Shown here in pieces: positions 11,388 to 22,341 of a DNA stretch of 64,000 bases. Location of the stretch: the NCBI RefSeq assembly GCF_028372415.1, contig NC_092877.1:211908116-211972115 (forward strand), in the 5' to 3' direction. The notes beneath the pieces are model-generated. The model did not search any database. It saw nothing but the letters and a program-made list of their open reading frames with translations, and was not told where the DNA came from. The DNA comes from Notamacropus eugenii. Lineage: Eukaryota; Chordata; Mammalia; Diprotodontia; Macropodidae. The position numbers and the translations under genes are program-made. Each line of letters begins with the position of its first letter. Positions within the stretch are counted from its first letter, which is position 1.

Positions 11388-11532
11388 CCAGGGTTGGTAA
11401 ACCTGTGGCCTCGAGGCCACGTGTAGCCCTCTTAGGTCCGATAGTTCTGTGAAGTTTGGAATCAATCAAAGGGCCACACTTGAGGACCTAGTGGGCCATT
11501 TGTGGCCTCAAGGCTGGTTCCCCACCCCTGCT
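11388..11532. mobile_element. Palindromic MITE (hAT-like), shorter copy
   Basis: Ends are inverted relatives: AGGGTTGGTAAACCTGTGGC at the left, GGCTGGTTCCCCACCCCTG at the right, with GGCCTCGAGGCCAC near one end and GTGGCCTCAAGG near the other. Same family as 12663-12836, with an internal deletion. Confidence 0.6.
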
Positions 11533-11534
11533 CT

Positions 11535-11870
11535 AACCCAAGGGTCCACAAACTACTTCCTGTTGTGGTTCAGTTGTTAACTTATGTCTGACTTTACGTT
11601 TTCTTGCAAAAACACTGGAATAGTTTGCCATTTTCTTCTCCAGTGTGTCTCCATTTTACAGATGAGGAGCTGATGCAAATAGTGGTTAAGTAACTTGCCT
11701 AGGGTTACACAACTAGTAAGTGTGTGGGGCTGAATTTAAACTCAGAACTTCCTGAATCCAAGCCCAATCCTCTATGAATGGTGTCACCTAACTTCCCTGC
11801 AAGCTACTACTGATGGCCAAAATCTGGCCTGCTTTTGTATATTCTAAGCCTGTGAGCTAAGAATTTTTTT
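11535..11870. mobile_element. Non-autonomous DNA-transposon fragment split by a SINE
   Basis: The outer pieces, AAGGGTCCACAAACTACTTC (11539-) and GGCCAAAATCTGGCCTGC (about 11815-), match a hAT-like mammalian repeat that I recall but cannot name with certainty. Homology is interrupted by the SINE at 11560-11800. Confidence 0.45.
11560..11800 (-). mobile_element. MAR1-type CORE-SINE, antisense
   Basis: GTGGTTCAGTTGTTAAC at the tail side, CCATTTTACAGATGAGGAGC core, and a head with TCCTCTATGAATGGTGTCAC. It lies within the DNA-transposon fragment. Confidence 0.82.
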
Positions 11871-12059
11871 TTTTATTTTTAAGTACAATAAAACTTTATT
11901 TAAATTTAAGCCAGGTGACCCATTCTACCAACTTTTGCTCATTTTTATTCAATCAGTATTGATCAATCAATACATATCAATTTCATGAACAGTGTGAGGG
12001 GAGGTGTTCCCATTCTTTTAATCACAATACATCAAACTTCCTCTTCACCTAAGCAAGAG

Positions 12060-12660
12060 AAAGACAGGAAAATAAAAACAGATACAATTGTATTTGTAAG
12101 GTATATGTGTTGCCCATACTGGCTTATGTGTGTCCACATAGGTTTGTCTAGGTCTGGCTCATAGTGGGACATGAATAGATATCTTTGGAGTCTTCTCAGT
12201 CCCTCTCTGAGTAAGACTTTGGCTGTCTAGATAGGAGCAAGAGATGAGGGCCATGAGACTGGCACACTCTGTTCTTGGCAGAAGGTCAGAATCTCTCCTC
12301 TCCCAAGATCTCACCAACTCTGTTCCTCCCACAACGTATGCAAACGTTTAAGACCGAGTCCTGGATTGTATATTTGATTCAATTCCCCAAACATTTAATA
12401 ATGTCTTCACTAAGTAGACATTATTTTATAGGCACTAGAAGAAATATAAAATGTAGATAAGGCAGTCTCCTACAACAACACCTTGACAATACAGAGGAAT
12501 TAGCCCATCTGTCACAGGGATGAAAAGGAGACTGATCTGAGAAGAAAAGAGGTCAGATTATAGATTAGAATGGTCTCTGAGGTCTCTTCTAGTTCTACAC
12601 TTATAATTCTTATGACAGCTTTGTCAAAAGGAATCAGCATAGTATAGGGGAAAGAGTCAT
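12060..12660. other. No gene or clear repeat recognised
   Basis: Intergenic sequence with no motifs or repeat family that I can support. Confidence 0.35.
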
Positions 12661-12662
12661 AG

Positions 12663-12836
12663 GGGTGGGGAACCTGTGGTCTCAGGGCCACATGTGGACC
12701 TCTAGGTCCTTGGGTGTGGCCCTTTGACTGAATCCAAACTTCACAGAACAAATCCCATTAATAAAAGGACTTGTTCTGTAAAACTTGGACCCAGTCAAAA
12801 GGCCACACCCAAGGACCTAGAAGTTCCCCACCCCTA
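12663..12836. mobile_element. Palindromic MITE (hAT-like)
   Basis: About 174 bp with long inverted ends: AGGGGTGGGGAACC at the left, GGTTCCCC-type AGTTCCCCACCCCT at the right. The inner parts are also inverted copies (CCTAGGTCCTTGGGTGTGG against CCACACCCAAGGACCTAG), meeting at a short centre near 12750. No coding capacity. The flanking 8-bp duplication is not convincing, so the superfamily is inferred. Confidence 0.65.
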
Positions 12837-12839
12837 AGA

Positions 12840-13540
12840 CTGGACCCTGGTTGTAGTCTCAGGAATTCACTAGAAAAAAGATTTTTCAATAGTCTGTGTG
12901 TGAGATGACCAGAACTTAGACCTCTTGGTAGAAAGATGTGCATAGGCAACACTGTGAAGGAAGAAATCATAGGTCTTGCTAATGGACTAATTTACGTAAA
13001 AGGAAGAATGAGGACGAGTCAAAGACTATTCTGGAGTTCATTACTTGAAGAGTTGGTGATCTACAATGAAGTCACGGAGGGACGTTGGCCTGATCTGTTC
13101 TTTCCCTCCTTAGATTATAACACCTCCTCTCTTTTTGGCCTGCCTAAAATAAGTTCTTTCATCACAAATCCATCCTTGGGTAGGTTTTTTTTGTGATATT
13201 CTGCTTTTATTCTTGGAAATATAAATATTCTACAGATTACTTTTAAAAGCAGAGATAACCTCTGCCCTTTTAAGCATAAATTTGAGCAAGCTAGGAAAGG
13301 AAAGGGGAGACTTAGTTAAGAACAAAAATTAAACCTAAGAAATATTTTTTTCTTTAGATTATTGATATAAAATTGTAGCTAGAATTCATTCCAGTGGAGA
13401 CATTTATCACCAAAAGCTCGAGTTCTGTGAATAACCTTTTAAATGTCCCTTGTGCAGGTCAAGGAGTCTGATTCTTTTTCACGAGACATGCTTTTGTGGA
13501 TTGTGCTTTTTCTTCAAGTTCCCTCTACATCTCTGAGATG
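12840..13540. other. No gene or clear repeat recognised
   Basis: AT-rich intergenic DNA. The 86-codon frame at 12936-13196 resembles nothing I know. Confidence 0.35.
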
Positions 13541-13544
13541 AAGT

Positions 13545-13722
13545 CAGAGTTCAGAACAATCGTAATTGTTACTTTTGCTAAGTCCTGTACGTACGTTATT
13601 TCATTTCATCCTCAGGTTGGCTTGGTTAGGCAGATACATGAAGTATTATATCCCATTTTACAGATGAGGAAACTGAGGTTCAGAGATATTGGTCAAACAG
13701 CATGTAAATGTGAGCTTTATTA
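13545..13722 (-). mobile_element. MIR CORE-SINE, antisense
   Basis: CCCATTTTACAGATGAGGAA and ACTGAGGTTCAGAGATATT are reverse MIR core words. A degenerate 3' end lies to the left. Confidence 0.75.
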
Positions 13723-13737
13723 GGCTGGCTTTATTAG

Positions 13738-13880
13738 CATGGCATTCAAAATTGAAGGTGATTTATACTGTACTTTGTCTTTGTTTTTCTACTTCTGGAG
13801 TAGTGTTCAGTTCTGGAAAGCACATTTTAGAAAGGAGACTGATAAATTGGAATCTAGATGACAATGAGCAGGATATTCAG
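13738..13880 (+). mobile_element. L3/CR1 LINE fragment
   Basis: CTACTTCTGGAGTAGTGTTC, then CAGTTCTGGAAAGCACATTT and AGAAAGGAGACTGATAAATT match the conserved middle of mammalian L3/CR1 3' ends. A related fragment is at 15190-15295. Confidence 0.65.
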
Positions 13881-13884
13881 ATAA

Positions 13885-14590
13885 CTTGAAGCTTCTGTAG
13901 ACAATTAAATTGTCTGAGTTATAAGTTTGCTTCAAGGATTTGAGAAAATTGTTGCTGAGTTGTTTGCATCATCAGTGTTCTGAGATAACAGTTGCTTATT
14001 TGCAAATGACAGATCATACGTAGAATTTTGGAGTCAATACTGGACAAAGTGAATTTCAGTGTTTTATGCTTCAAAGTTTCATTTGCATATGAGAAAAGAA
14101 TCTTGTCAAATGAGTAAAGTGAAAGAGCTCTGATTTGGGATAAAGGCTCCTACTTCTTCCTAAAAGACCATAGCACTACCTCATCTGAAGGCATCTTCTA
14201 GGACATACAAGGGTGACCACTGAAGAAAGCTGATGACCAGAGAAATAGTTTGGAAGAGAAGTATCCATGGCCCAGTAGATCAATCAGTCCAGCTGAGATG
14301 CCTTGCCTGGCAAGATGTCCAGTAGAGGATAGCCTAATTCTGCTTAGCAGAGGAAACATTTATTCACATAGAAATTGCACTCATCAAGGAATTGTTTAGG
14401 AGCAGTTCCTGAAACAGGAAAGAGCATTACTGAAGGTTACAATCCTAGAATTTTACATTGTTATGGCCACATGTATTCCCTATACATTCTTAACTATTCT
14501 GAGACTTTATGTGTGTACCTGTTCTCTGTGCTTTGCTGGGAGAATATGACCTAGGTGTATGGGTACAATGTTGTAGAAATATTGCGTGTT
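13885..14590. other. Repeat-poor stretch, possible regulatory sequence
   Basis: No repeat family recognised. It holds a perfect octamer ATTTGCAT at 14081-14088 and the palindrome ATTTGCAAAT at 13998-14007, about 80 bp apart. These are chance-compatible. Confidence 0.3.
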
Positions 14591-14591
14591 T

Positions 14592-14838
14592 GGCAGCTAG
14601 GTAGAACACTAAATAGAGCTCTAGGCTCAGAGTCAGAAAGACCTGAGTTCAAATCCAGCCTCAGATACTTACTAGCTGGACAAATCATTTAACCTTTATC
14701 TGCCTCAGTTTCTTCAACTGTAAGATGGGGATCAGAACAGCACATACCTCACAGAATTCTTGGGAGGATTAAATAATATTTTTTGTAAAGCACTTAGTAT
14801 AGTGCCTGGAATATTAGGCTCTTAATAAATGTTTTTTC
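14592..14838 (+). mobile_element. CORE-SINE with MIR-like 3' end
   Basis: tRNA-like head (GGCAGCTAGGTAGAACACTA), B-box-like GAGTTCAAATCC, core TGCCTCAGTTTCTTCAACTG, and an L2-like end with GTGCCTGGAATATTAGGC and AATAAATG. It looks full-length. Confidence 0.85.
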
Positions 14839-14935
14839 CTTTCCTATCCCTCCACCATCTTGTTGCTATTTTCAATAAATGTTTTGGTTAAGGTAAATTG
14901 AGAGTCAATGGCTGATTGGTTAAAAGGAAAGACCG

Positions 14936-15790
14936 TCAGGGCTCTGATAATGCCACTACACTGGTGCAAACCTTTTTCAACCTCACACTAGATTATTAAA
15001 CTATTGCAATAACCTGTGGGTGGGTCTGCCTGTCTGTCTCCAGTTTCTTTCCACTCCAATCCATCTTCCATCCAACCTCCAAAATTATTTTTCTAAAGCT
15101 CAGGTGCAACGATGTCATCCTGATACTTCATAATCTCCAGCAGCTCCTTATCACTCTAGGATTAAATATAATATATAATATATAAATCCAAAATCGAAGG
15201 AGGTGATTTATGTAGTATCCTGTCCTTGTCTGTCTACTTCTGGAGTACTAAGTTCAGTTCAGAAAGGAGACTGATAAGTTGGAGTCTAGGATTATGTATA
15301 AAATCCTCTGACATTCAAAGCTCTTCCTAACCTGGTTTCTCCCTCCCTCCCCATATATCTCCTCAGTCTTCTTAAACCTTATACCCCACCAGGACTCTTT
15401 AATATAGTGACACCACGTCCTGGCTATTCCCCGAAGAAGACACTTCAAATCTCCTTTTAAGGGTTTTCTCTGGCCATGCCCTATGCATGGCCAGCTTTTT
15501 TTCTCATCTCTTCTTACTGAATTTTGCTAGCTTCCTTCAACTCCCAACTAAAATGCCATCTTCTACCCGAAGCCTTTCCCAACTCTCCTCCTAATTCTAG
15601 TGACTTTCTTCTCTTAATTATTTCTTCTGTATATAGTTGTGTTTAACTATTTGTTTGCTTATTGTCTCTCCCATTGGATTATGAGCTCCTTGAGAGCAGC
15701 AACTGTCTTTGTCTCTTTTTGTATCACCTTCCTTTAGCACAGTGTATAATACATACTAGGCACTTAATACATGTTTATTGACTTACTGGC
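14936..15790 (+). mobile_element. L2 LINE 3' end
   Basis: Follows the L2 3' region: AGCAGCTCCTTATCACTCTA, ACATTCAAAGCTCTTCC, ATTATGAGCTCCTTGAGAGC and a TTTAGCACAGTGTATAATAC block ending near ACATGTTTATTGACTTAC. It is interrupted at 15168-15298. Confidence 0.82.
15168..15298 (+). mobile_element. L3-like insertion in L2
   Basis: L2 homology breaks at about GGATTAAATATA and resumes at AAATCCTCTGACATTC. The insert carries CTACTTCTGGAGTACTAAGT and AGAAAGGAGACTGATAAG and is clearly related to 13745-13860. Confidence 0.55.
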
Positions 15791-15794
15791 TAAA

Positions 15795-16390
15795 GTGTTA
15801 GTAGGAATAATCACCCACAAAAAGTTACTCCTAGGACCTTGAGAGGAGGGAGTTGTGGTAGCTCTCTTTCCTCTGTGGAAACCCTGACCTGCCCTTGTGA
15901 AGCCACCTCAGAGGAAATTAGTCACAGGGAGGGAAAGAGTGGGCGGTGACGGTGGTGAAAGATTAGACTTACAAAAATCAGTAAAAAAAGAAGAAGAATG
16001 GTTAGTTTGGAGAACAGAAGACTTGGAAACAGCATGATAGCCATCTTGTACAGCCATATGGAAAAGGGATTGAATGACAACAATAAACTAAATTTTGCTA
16101 AAAGGCCACTAGACTCATACGAGTTGCAATGATCCATTTTTGCTAGAGAGAACAAAAGATGATGCATAACACACACTCCTTTTGTCAATAGAACCACATA
16201 ACTACAGGTGTAGAGGGAGTGTGTTTTGGTAAAAGCATGATTTTTGTAGGTAGGAATGCTCAACTGCTTTTTAAAAAAAAATTATAATGATGATTGTAAG
16301 GAATGAATGGAAAAATGAGTGAAAAAGCATCTATTAAGGGTTTATTATGTGCCAAGCAAAGTGCTAAACTTTTAGGGTATAAATACAAAA
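15795..16390. other. No gene or clear repeat recognised
   Basis: Intergenic. The minus-strand 113-codon frame at 15922-16263 is hydrophobic and low-complexity, with no recognisable domain. I treat it as chance. Confidence 0.35.
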
Positions 16391-16394
16391 AGGA

Positions 16395-16655
16395 CTGGGC
16401 AACTAGGTGGCTCAGTGGATAAAGCCCTGGGCTTGGAATCAGGAAGACTCATTATCTTAATTTCAAATCTGGCCTCAGAGACTTACTAGCTGTGGGACCT
16501 TGCACAAACCACTTAACTCTGTTTGCCTCAGTTTCCTCATCTGTAAAATGAGCTGGAGAAGGAAATGACCAACCACTCCAACATCTCTGCCAAGAAAACT
16601 CCAGATAGGGTCACAAAGAATAAAACAGGACTGAAAACGACTGAACAGTAATAGC
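16395..16655 (+). mobile_element. MAR1-type CORE-SINE
   Basis: Complete order: head GGGCAACTAGGTGGCTCAGT, B-box region ATTTCAAATCTGG, core TGCCTCAGTTTCCTCATCTG, MAR1 tail AGCTGGAGAAGGAAATGACC and a final GACTGAAAACGACTGAACAG. Confidence 0.9.
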
Positions 16656-16697
16656 TACAGAAAGATATTTTGCTTTCAATTGTAATTTTTTTGCAAC

Positions 16698-16742
16698 TGT
16701 TTCTTCTTTCACAACATGACTAATATAAAAAGTTTACATGAT

Positions 16743-16789
<47 letters not shown>

Positions 16790-16918
16790 GCTTACTGTCT
16801 TAGGGAGGGGAAAAGGGAGGGAGGAAAAAAATTTGAAAATCAAAATTTTATAAAAAATGAATATTAAAATTGTGTTTATATGTAATTGGAAAAATAAAAT
16901 ACTGTTAAAATAAAAAAA
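16698..16918 (+). mobile_element. L1 LINE extreme 3' end
   Basis: TTTCTTCTTTCACAACATGA, then a G-rich purine stretch near 16800-16830 and GGAAAAATAAAATACTG with an AATAAA signal and A-rich end: the last ~180 bp of marsupial L1, expanded by a TA microsatellite. Confidence 0.85.
16745..16786. repeat. (TA)n microsatellite in the L1 3' UTR
   Basis: About twenty uninterrupted AT units. Confidence 0.95.
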
Positions 16919-17119
16919 CACACAAATATTTTGCTTTGTAAATTTTACTGATGATGAGTGAGGCAAAGAAGGCAAAGTGGGATACATTCTTTGCAATGAC
17001 TAGTTTGATTGGATTTCAGTTCCAGAACCTGAAAGGGAGGAGGGGTTCATCTCAGGCCGCATGGCATCTAGCCAGGAATTGGTCTGAGAGTGAAGAGTAG
17101 TTGGAACCCAGTCCAGACA

Positions 17120-17425
17120 CAAAAGGCAACTGAGGGTACCACCTCTGAGGACAGGGTGATTCTAAATCAGGTGTTAGAGGGGATGAGACTCGATCTGTTT
17201 GACCTCAGAAGTGGATATCAGTTTAATATAAGGAAAACTCCCTAACAGTTACAGCTGTTCTAAAGTGGAATGAATTGCCTGAAAAGATAAAGAATTTTCC
17301 CTTTTGGAGAGCTTCAAGTGGAAAATGGATGATCACTTGTCAAGAATGTTGCAAACGGGATTCTAGTTAGACTAGATGGATTCTGAGGTGCCTTCTAGTT
17401 CGTAGATTCTGTGAATGCATAAAGT
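17120..17425 (+). mobile_element. L3/CR1 LINE 3' end
   Basis: TTAATATAAGGAAAACTCCC, AAAGTGGAATGAATTGCCTG, GGATGATCACTTGTCAAGAA and TTAGACTAGATGGATTCTGA are the classic last ~300 bp of L3. Confidence 0.8.
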
Positions 17426-17429
17426 TAGA

Positions 17430-18005
17430 TCATTCAGGATTAAGGAGGAAGCTGGTGTTGGGGAAATGGAGGCAAACGTATGAGCTATTTGGCTGTAAAA
17501 AATATGGGAGGAAATATAATGGTGGCTAGATGGGGTAGGACCTGTAAAAGGTCATTGTTATTTTTTTTCAGAGTGGAGATCAAGCTTATTAAAAATACTA
17601 AAGGAATCTCTTTTAATGCATTTTCTTTTAAAATGTTTTATTGATGTTCTTTTTCTGCCCTTTTTATATCACTATCACTTCCCCATGACTCCTTCACCCT
17701 TTCTTTGTAACAAAAGATCACACTTTTCAAGACTGTCAACAGGATAATTTTATTCCCAGGTAATTTGTGTTGAGGGAACAACTTGTTTTGAACAAATTTT
17801 TCCATTATCACTTTAAGTCCTGACAGTTGTAATTTAAGTTATTCTCAGCAGTATCATAACTGCATTTAACTCTTAAAATGAAAAAAAAAGTGCTTCTTAT
17901 GCCAACATTCAGGAGCTTTTTTCATTCATTACTTCTTGGAAAAATATTTTGTTCTGTCCAAAGGCAGAGGCAGCTGAGGCTGAATAGGCAGGCTCCCAGA
18001 GAGAA
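17430..18005. other. No gene or clear repeat recognised
   Basis: Intergenic, AT-rich. The part near 17610-17720 may be an old L1 3' fragment in reverse, but I cannot support the call. Confidence 0.3.
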
Positions 18006-18007
18006 GC

Positions 18008-18015
18008 ATTTATAT
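18008..18015. repeat. Left 8-bp target duplication of the hAT element
   Basis: ATTTATAT here against ATTTAGAT at 18598-18605, 7 of 8 identical. Confidence 0.75.
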
Positions 18016-18597
18016 CAGAGGTTCCCAAACCTTTTTAAGCTACCACCCCCTTTAAAAAAATTACTCAGTGCCCTCTTGGAAATCTACTTTCTTTAACCCT
18101 TTAATTTTTTTTGAAATTTGTGTCATTTCATAAAAATATAATTTTTAAAAAGGATGCATCTTAAATTTAATAATTTATTATAAATCTGTAGTTTTTTCTT
18201 CACTGAAATTTTGAAGATGCAAAGGTACATCATGTAACCATATAATGCCATATTGTAAACAAATCATTACACCCACATATTCCTACCAATGCATGTTAGA
18301 CTTCCCGACAACACTTGCTTGTTAAGACCTGTCTGTGGACGTGATCGCTGATGAGTTATAATTTCCATTTTGTATGTTTATTTGGAAAATAATGTGATCA
18401 CTACAACTTTAACTCTGTTATACAACAGATGAAACATGTGCAAATGGTTTTTCAAAATTTTCTTCTTGTCTTTTCTTATGCTTCCACTGTCCCCTTATTT
18501 TTATTCAATGCTCCCCAATTGCAGCTGAGGCTACTACCACTCCCCTAGATCATTCCAGCACCCCCTAAGGAGATATCGCTCATTTTGGGAGCCTATG
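18016..18597. mobile_element. Non-autonomous hAT element, 582 bp
   Basis: Inverted ends CAGAGGTTCCCAAAC and TTTTGGGAGCCTATG, with 8-bp flanking duplications: the hAT signature. No transposase frame is present. A possibly related start lies near the right end of the window (63705). Confidence 0.8.
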
Positions 18598-18605
18598 ATT
18601 TAGAT
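18598..18605. repeat. Right 8-bp target duplication of the hAT element
   Basis: ATTTAGAT, partner of 18008-18015. Confidence 0.75.
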
Positions 18606-18989
18606 GAATATACTATTAGAGTTGTAAGTACCTTCAAGTCCTCTCAATGTATTGGGGCAGAAACTTTGACAAACAAGTTAGTAGCAAGAATAGTACTTGA
18701 ACCTAGGTCTTCGGACCCTAATCCGATCTCTTTTTAGTAATCTATTGTATTCTCTGAAAAATGTAAGGAATAAAACAGAAGTTTTCATTCCTACTATGGT
18801 CCAAAAGTGCCTGGGTATTAATAATACTGAGATTGGTGTAGAACAAGACATCCATTTCTGGATACAGTGAACGTGGGAACTTTTTCCTTGACTATGTATA
18901 TTTGTACAAAGGTTTTGTTTTTGTTTTTGTTTTTCTTTCTGAAGTGAGGAAGAGGTTGGGTTGGGAGTAGTTAGTGACAGTTGCAAGAA

Positions 18990-19265
18990 AAAAGGAAAGA
19001 AAAAGGGATCATAGAAATATTTTTTTCAGATGAAGTTCCACTGTTTTCTCCTCCATCCCTACCCCTACAACAGAAAGCAAGAAAAACAAAACTCCTTGTT
19101 ACAAGTATATACAGTCAAGCAAAAGAAATTCTCTCATTAGCCATATGTCTTACTCTACACCAAGTCCATTATCTCTTTGTTAGGAGGTGGATAGCCTGTT
19201 TCATCACAAGTCCTTTGGAATTATGATTAATTATTGTGTGTGCCATATTTCCTAAGACTTCACTG
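18990..19265 (-). mobile_element. L1 LINE 3' fragment, antisense
   Basis: CAAGTATATACAGTCAAGCA and AAGTCCTTTGGAATTATG are reversed L1 3' UTR words of an older subfamily. Divergent. Confidence 0.55.
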
Positions 19266-19479
19266 AAGTACTTTTTAAAAAAAATGTATAGGAGAGAATA
19301 GTAGGAATGATAGAATAAAACACAGAGAAGTAGATGACATTTGAAAGCAACAAGCTTAATTTATTATCTATTTAAGAGGAAAAGCAATTTGTGTGTTATT
19401 TGCAGTTTCATATATGATCATCCTTTTCTGTTCTGTTCTGTATGTGGAAATGATCATTTTATTTGATGTTTATTAAGTT

Positions 19480-20018
19480 CAGAATTTTTTAAAACCCCCA
19501 ACATTTCTAGGTTAAATTTTAGTTTTTAATGAATAAAAATCTATTTTTCTTCCTCCACCACTGGAAAACCCAAACCCAAACTGTCTAACAAATATGAATG
19601 TTCAAGAAACACAAATTTCCCCCAATATATTTCATTCCACATCCTGAATCCATCACCTCTTTGTGATGGGTAGTGTTTTTCATTGTCAGTGCTCTGGAAT
19701 TATGGTTTGTCATTAGTCAGAGTTCTTAAATTTTTCAAAGTTATTTGTCTTTCCAGTGTTTTTACTGTATTAATTGTTCTCTTGGTTCTGCTTACTTCAC
19801 TCCGCATCAGTTCCATACAAATCTTCCCAACATTCCCCCAAACTTTCACTTTTTAAAAATACACAATAGTATTACATTACATTTACATACCATGATTTAT
19901 TCAAATGTAATTTATTCACACTGTAATTTATTCGATAGATGTCATCTCTTAGTTTCTAGTTTTCTGCTATCACAAAAAGAGCTACTATATATATTTTTGT
20001 ACATATGGCTCTTACTAT
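19480..20018 (-). mobile_element. L1 LINE 3' fragment, antisense
   Basis: Reverse of L1 3' UTR and ORF2 tail: GTGCTCTGGAATTATGG, GTTCTCTTGGTTCTGCTTAC, GCATCAGTTCCATACAAATC and CACAAAAAGAGCTACTATAT. Confidence 0.8.
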
Positions 20019-20019
20019 A

Positions 20020-20165
20020 ACACCATGAAAGTACTTTCAAATCTATATCTCATTTGAATTTCAGCACAATTTTATGGGGATGGGAAATAGTATTCCAGTT
20101 TTCCAGATGAGAAAACTGACACCCCGAGAAGTTCATTTGCCCAGGATGGCAAAGTGCTTTCCATT
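20020..20165 (-). mobile_element. MIR CORE-SINE, antisense
   Basis: TATTCCAGTTTTCCAGATGA and GAGAAAACTGACACCC are reversed MIR core. Both ends are decayed. Confidence 0.65.
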
Positions 20166-20169
20166 CTAC

Positions 20170-20440
20170 ATCAGCTTCCTTAGAAAAGACCTAGTTTTCC
20201 AATCACAACATTCCTTCCAGATCCCCTTTAATTCATAAGCCTTCCCTCTGAGATTATCTCCAATTTATCCTGTAAATATCTTGTTTGAATACAGTTGTTT
20301 GCTTGTTATCTCCCCCATTAAAATCTGAGCTGCCTGCAGGCAAGAGCTGTTTTTGACCCTATTTGTATCCCCAGTGTTTAGCACAGTTGTTGGGCACACA
20401 GTAGGCACTTTATAAATGCCTTCTGACTTGGCTTGTTATG
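20170..20440 (+). mobile_element. L2 LINE 3' end
   Basis: Blocks such as TCATAAGCCTTCCCTCTGAG, then AAAATCTGAGCTGCCTGCAG, a TATCCCCAGTGTTTAGCACA block and AGGCACTTTATAAATGCC. Confidence 0.75.
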
Positions 20441-20519
20441 TTTGAGAGCATTGTGCTGTAGGATTTGTAAACTTGCTGTAAAAGCCTGTTAGATTATTTG
20501 AGCAAAGTTTTTATTCTCA

Positions 20520-20690
20520 ATGTGCTGTTGTCTTTGGTGCTGCCCTTTGTTTTCAAAGAGGACCAATGACATCCCAACGGTAGTCTTGACTTAAGCATGA
20601 ATTGGATTTAAGGGAGGTAGAGTTTCATTCAAAAAAGTCATCAACCCTCATTGAAAACAAGGATGAAAAACATTTTTGTAATTGCTTCCT
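20520..20690 (-). mobile_element. 3' part of a marsupial tRNA-related SINE, antisense
   Basis: TTTTCAAAGAGGACCAATGA and ATGAATTGGATTTAAGGGAG are reversed words of the tail at 6980-7172. Confidence 0.7.
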
Positions 20691-20877
20691 AACAAAAAAA
20701 ATTCAGTTTCCTGGTCACTTCTAGAAAAACAAATCTAAATTTTCTTCTCTTAAAGTTGTTGTTAGTATCAAGGTTGATCACTTTCCAGAGATAAAATCTT
20801 ATAAGGTACTACATAAAAATGAAATAGTCTTTTCAAAAAGAATAGAAAATTCCTCTCCTATGTTCTCTCCTTTGAAG

Positions 20878-20960
20878 TCTTTTAATTAATATTAATATTA
20901 ATTAATATTTTTATAATAATTTTTAAATTAATAATTAAATTAATTAATATTAATAAAGCA
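20878..20960. repeat. AT-rich low-complexity, TTAAT repeats
   Basis: Repeated ATTAATTAATATTAAT-type units with almost no G or C. Confidence 0.9.
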
Positions 20961-21309
20961 TACATATACTTTTAAAACTAGAAAGAACTTTAGAAGTGAT
21001 TTTGTCCATTTGATGGCACCTGAAGCCCAGAATGCTTGGCAAAGCCAGGTGCAGATCTAAGGGTTGCAATGGTAGTTATTTTCCCATTACACTAGCATTT
21101 TATACTGAAATCCTGTTTCCCTTAGAGTGAGTGTAATACTTGTACTACCTACCTCACAGAACTAAGAAGACAATGCTTTATAAACCATAAAAACTTTTAT
21201 ATAAATCTGAATGGTAATAAGCATTACAGTTACTAATTGCTTTGACAGTGACCCTGTTTTGCAGATAAATATTTTCAAATGCATTGACAAATCAGATAAT
21301 GGTAAATGT

Positions 21310-21475
21310 AATAGTTTGGCACAGTGGAAAGAACACTGGCTCTGGAGTCAAGGGAACTGGATTTAAAATCATCCTGACACTATGTCCCAATGAAAGACAT
21401 GTCACTTCCCTAGACCACTGGATTATATGGGCTGTGAATTATTTCCAGGTCTCAGTCTATGATCCTATAAACACA
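21310..21475 (+). mobile_element. CORE-SINE, degenerate
   Basis: GAACACTGGCTCTGGAGTC is a tRNA-like SINE head. The rest is decayed, with a CTCAGTCTATGATCC-like tail. Confidence 0.55.
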
Positions 21476-21494
21476 TTTTAAAATTAAACATTTT

Positions 21495-21752
21495 TGGTTG
21501 CTGTTCAGTTGTGTCTGACTCTTCATGACCCTATTTAGGTTTGTTCGTTTGTTTTTTGGCAAAGATATTGGAGTGGTTTGCCATTTCCTTCTTCAACTCA
21601 TTTTACAGATGAGGAAACTGAAGAAAATGGTTGTGATTTGCCCAAGGTCACACAGCTTCTAAATGTCTGAGACCAGATTTGAGCTCAGGAAGATGAGTTT
21701 GACTCCAGCTCCACTCTATCCACTGTATCACTCAGCTACACCCCTCTCCCCC
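21495..21752 (-). mobile_element. MAR1-type CORE-SINE, antisense
   Basis: GTTGCTGTTCAGTTGTGTCT tail, ACAGATGAGGAAACTGAAG core, and a head ending CTATCCACTGTATCACTCAG. Near full-length. Confidence 0.88.
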
Positions 21753-22269
21753 ATAAAAAGTTTAAAAATACAAGTCAAACAAGAGGGTTCTATGAATCCA
21801 AAGGGATAAAACGAAAAAAGGCCAAGATAAGACAGAAAAATAATGATTACTCAGTCATTCCCCTGGGGACAATATACTTCTGGATTCTTAGATTCACTTT
21901 TATGACCCATATTTTTCCATGGTACAACAGGAAACACAATTTCAAAACAAACTAGGACTGAATTGCTAACCCAATGAAGTAATTTTGTGTGCGTATGAGA
22001 GGAGAAGCTAAATTAACTGTCCATGGACATGGCTTTAGCTTGGGTCTCATTGTGTTGGAGGGTCTGGCACATTCTCAAATACTCCCACTTTCTCTATTAC
22101 ACAGCAGGAAACTTTTCCCCTTGGAAACTCAATTTACCTTTGGACTTCACACGTTGGAAGAATCCACCTTTCTGTGACTTCTGTCTCTGATTGGCTGCTT
22201 TTGTCCAGAATCTGCATTTTAAGGAGGCCCAGGCTAGCCGGGTCATTCTTCTCCAGGCTGCACTCCTAA

Positions 22270-22282
22270 CTCTAGTCTTTTT
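22270..22282. repeat. Left target-site duplication of the HAL1
   Basis: CTCTAGTCTTTTT, identical to 25192-25204. Its T-rich end abuts the A-tail (T on plus) of the element, as expected for L1 endonuclease-type target priming. Confidence 0.9.
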
Positions 22283-22341
22283 TTTTTTTTTATTTAACTT
22301 TTAACATTTATTTTCACAAAATTTTGGGTTACAAATTTTCT

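Noticed and set aside
13998-14088. Octamer-type sites as an enhancer
   Set aside because: Two such AT-rich words 80 bp apart are expected by chance in this composition.
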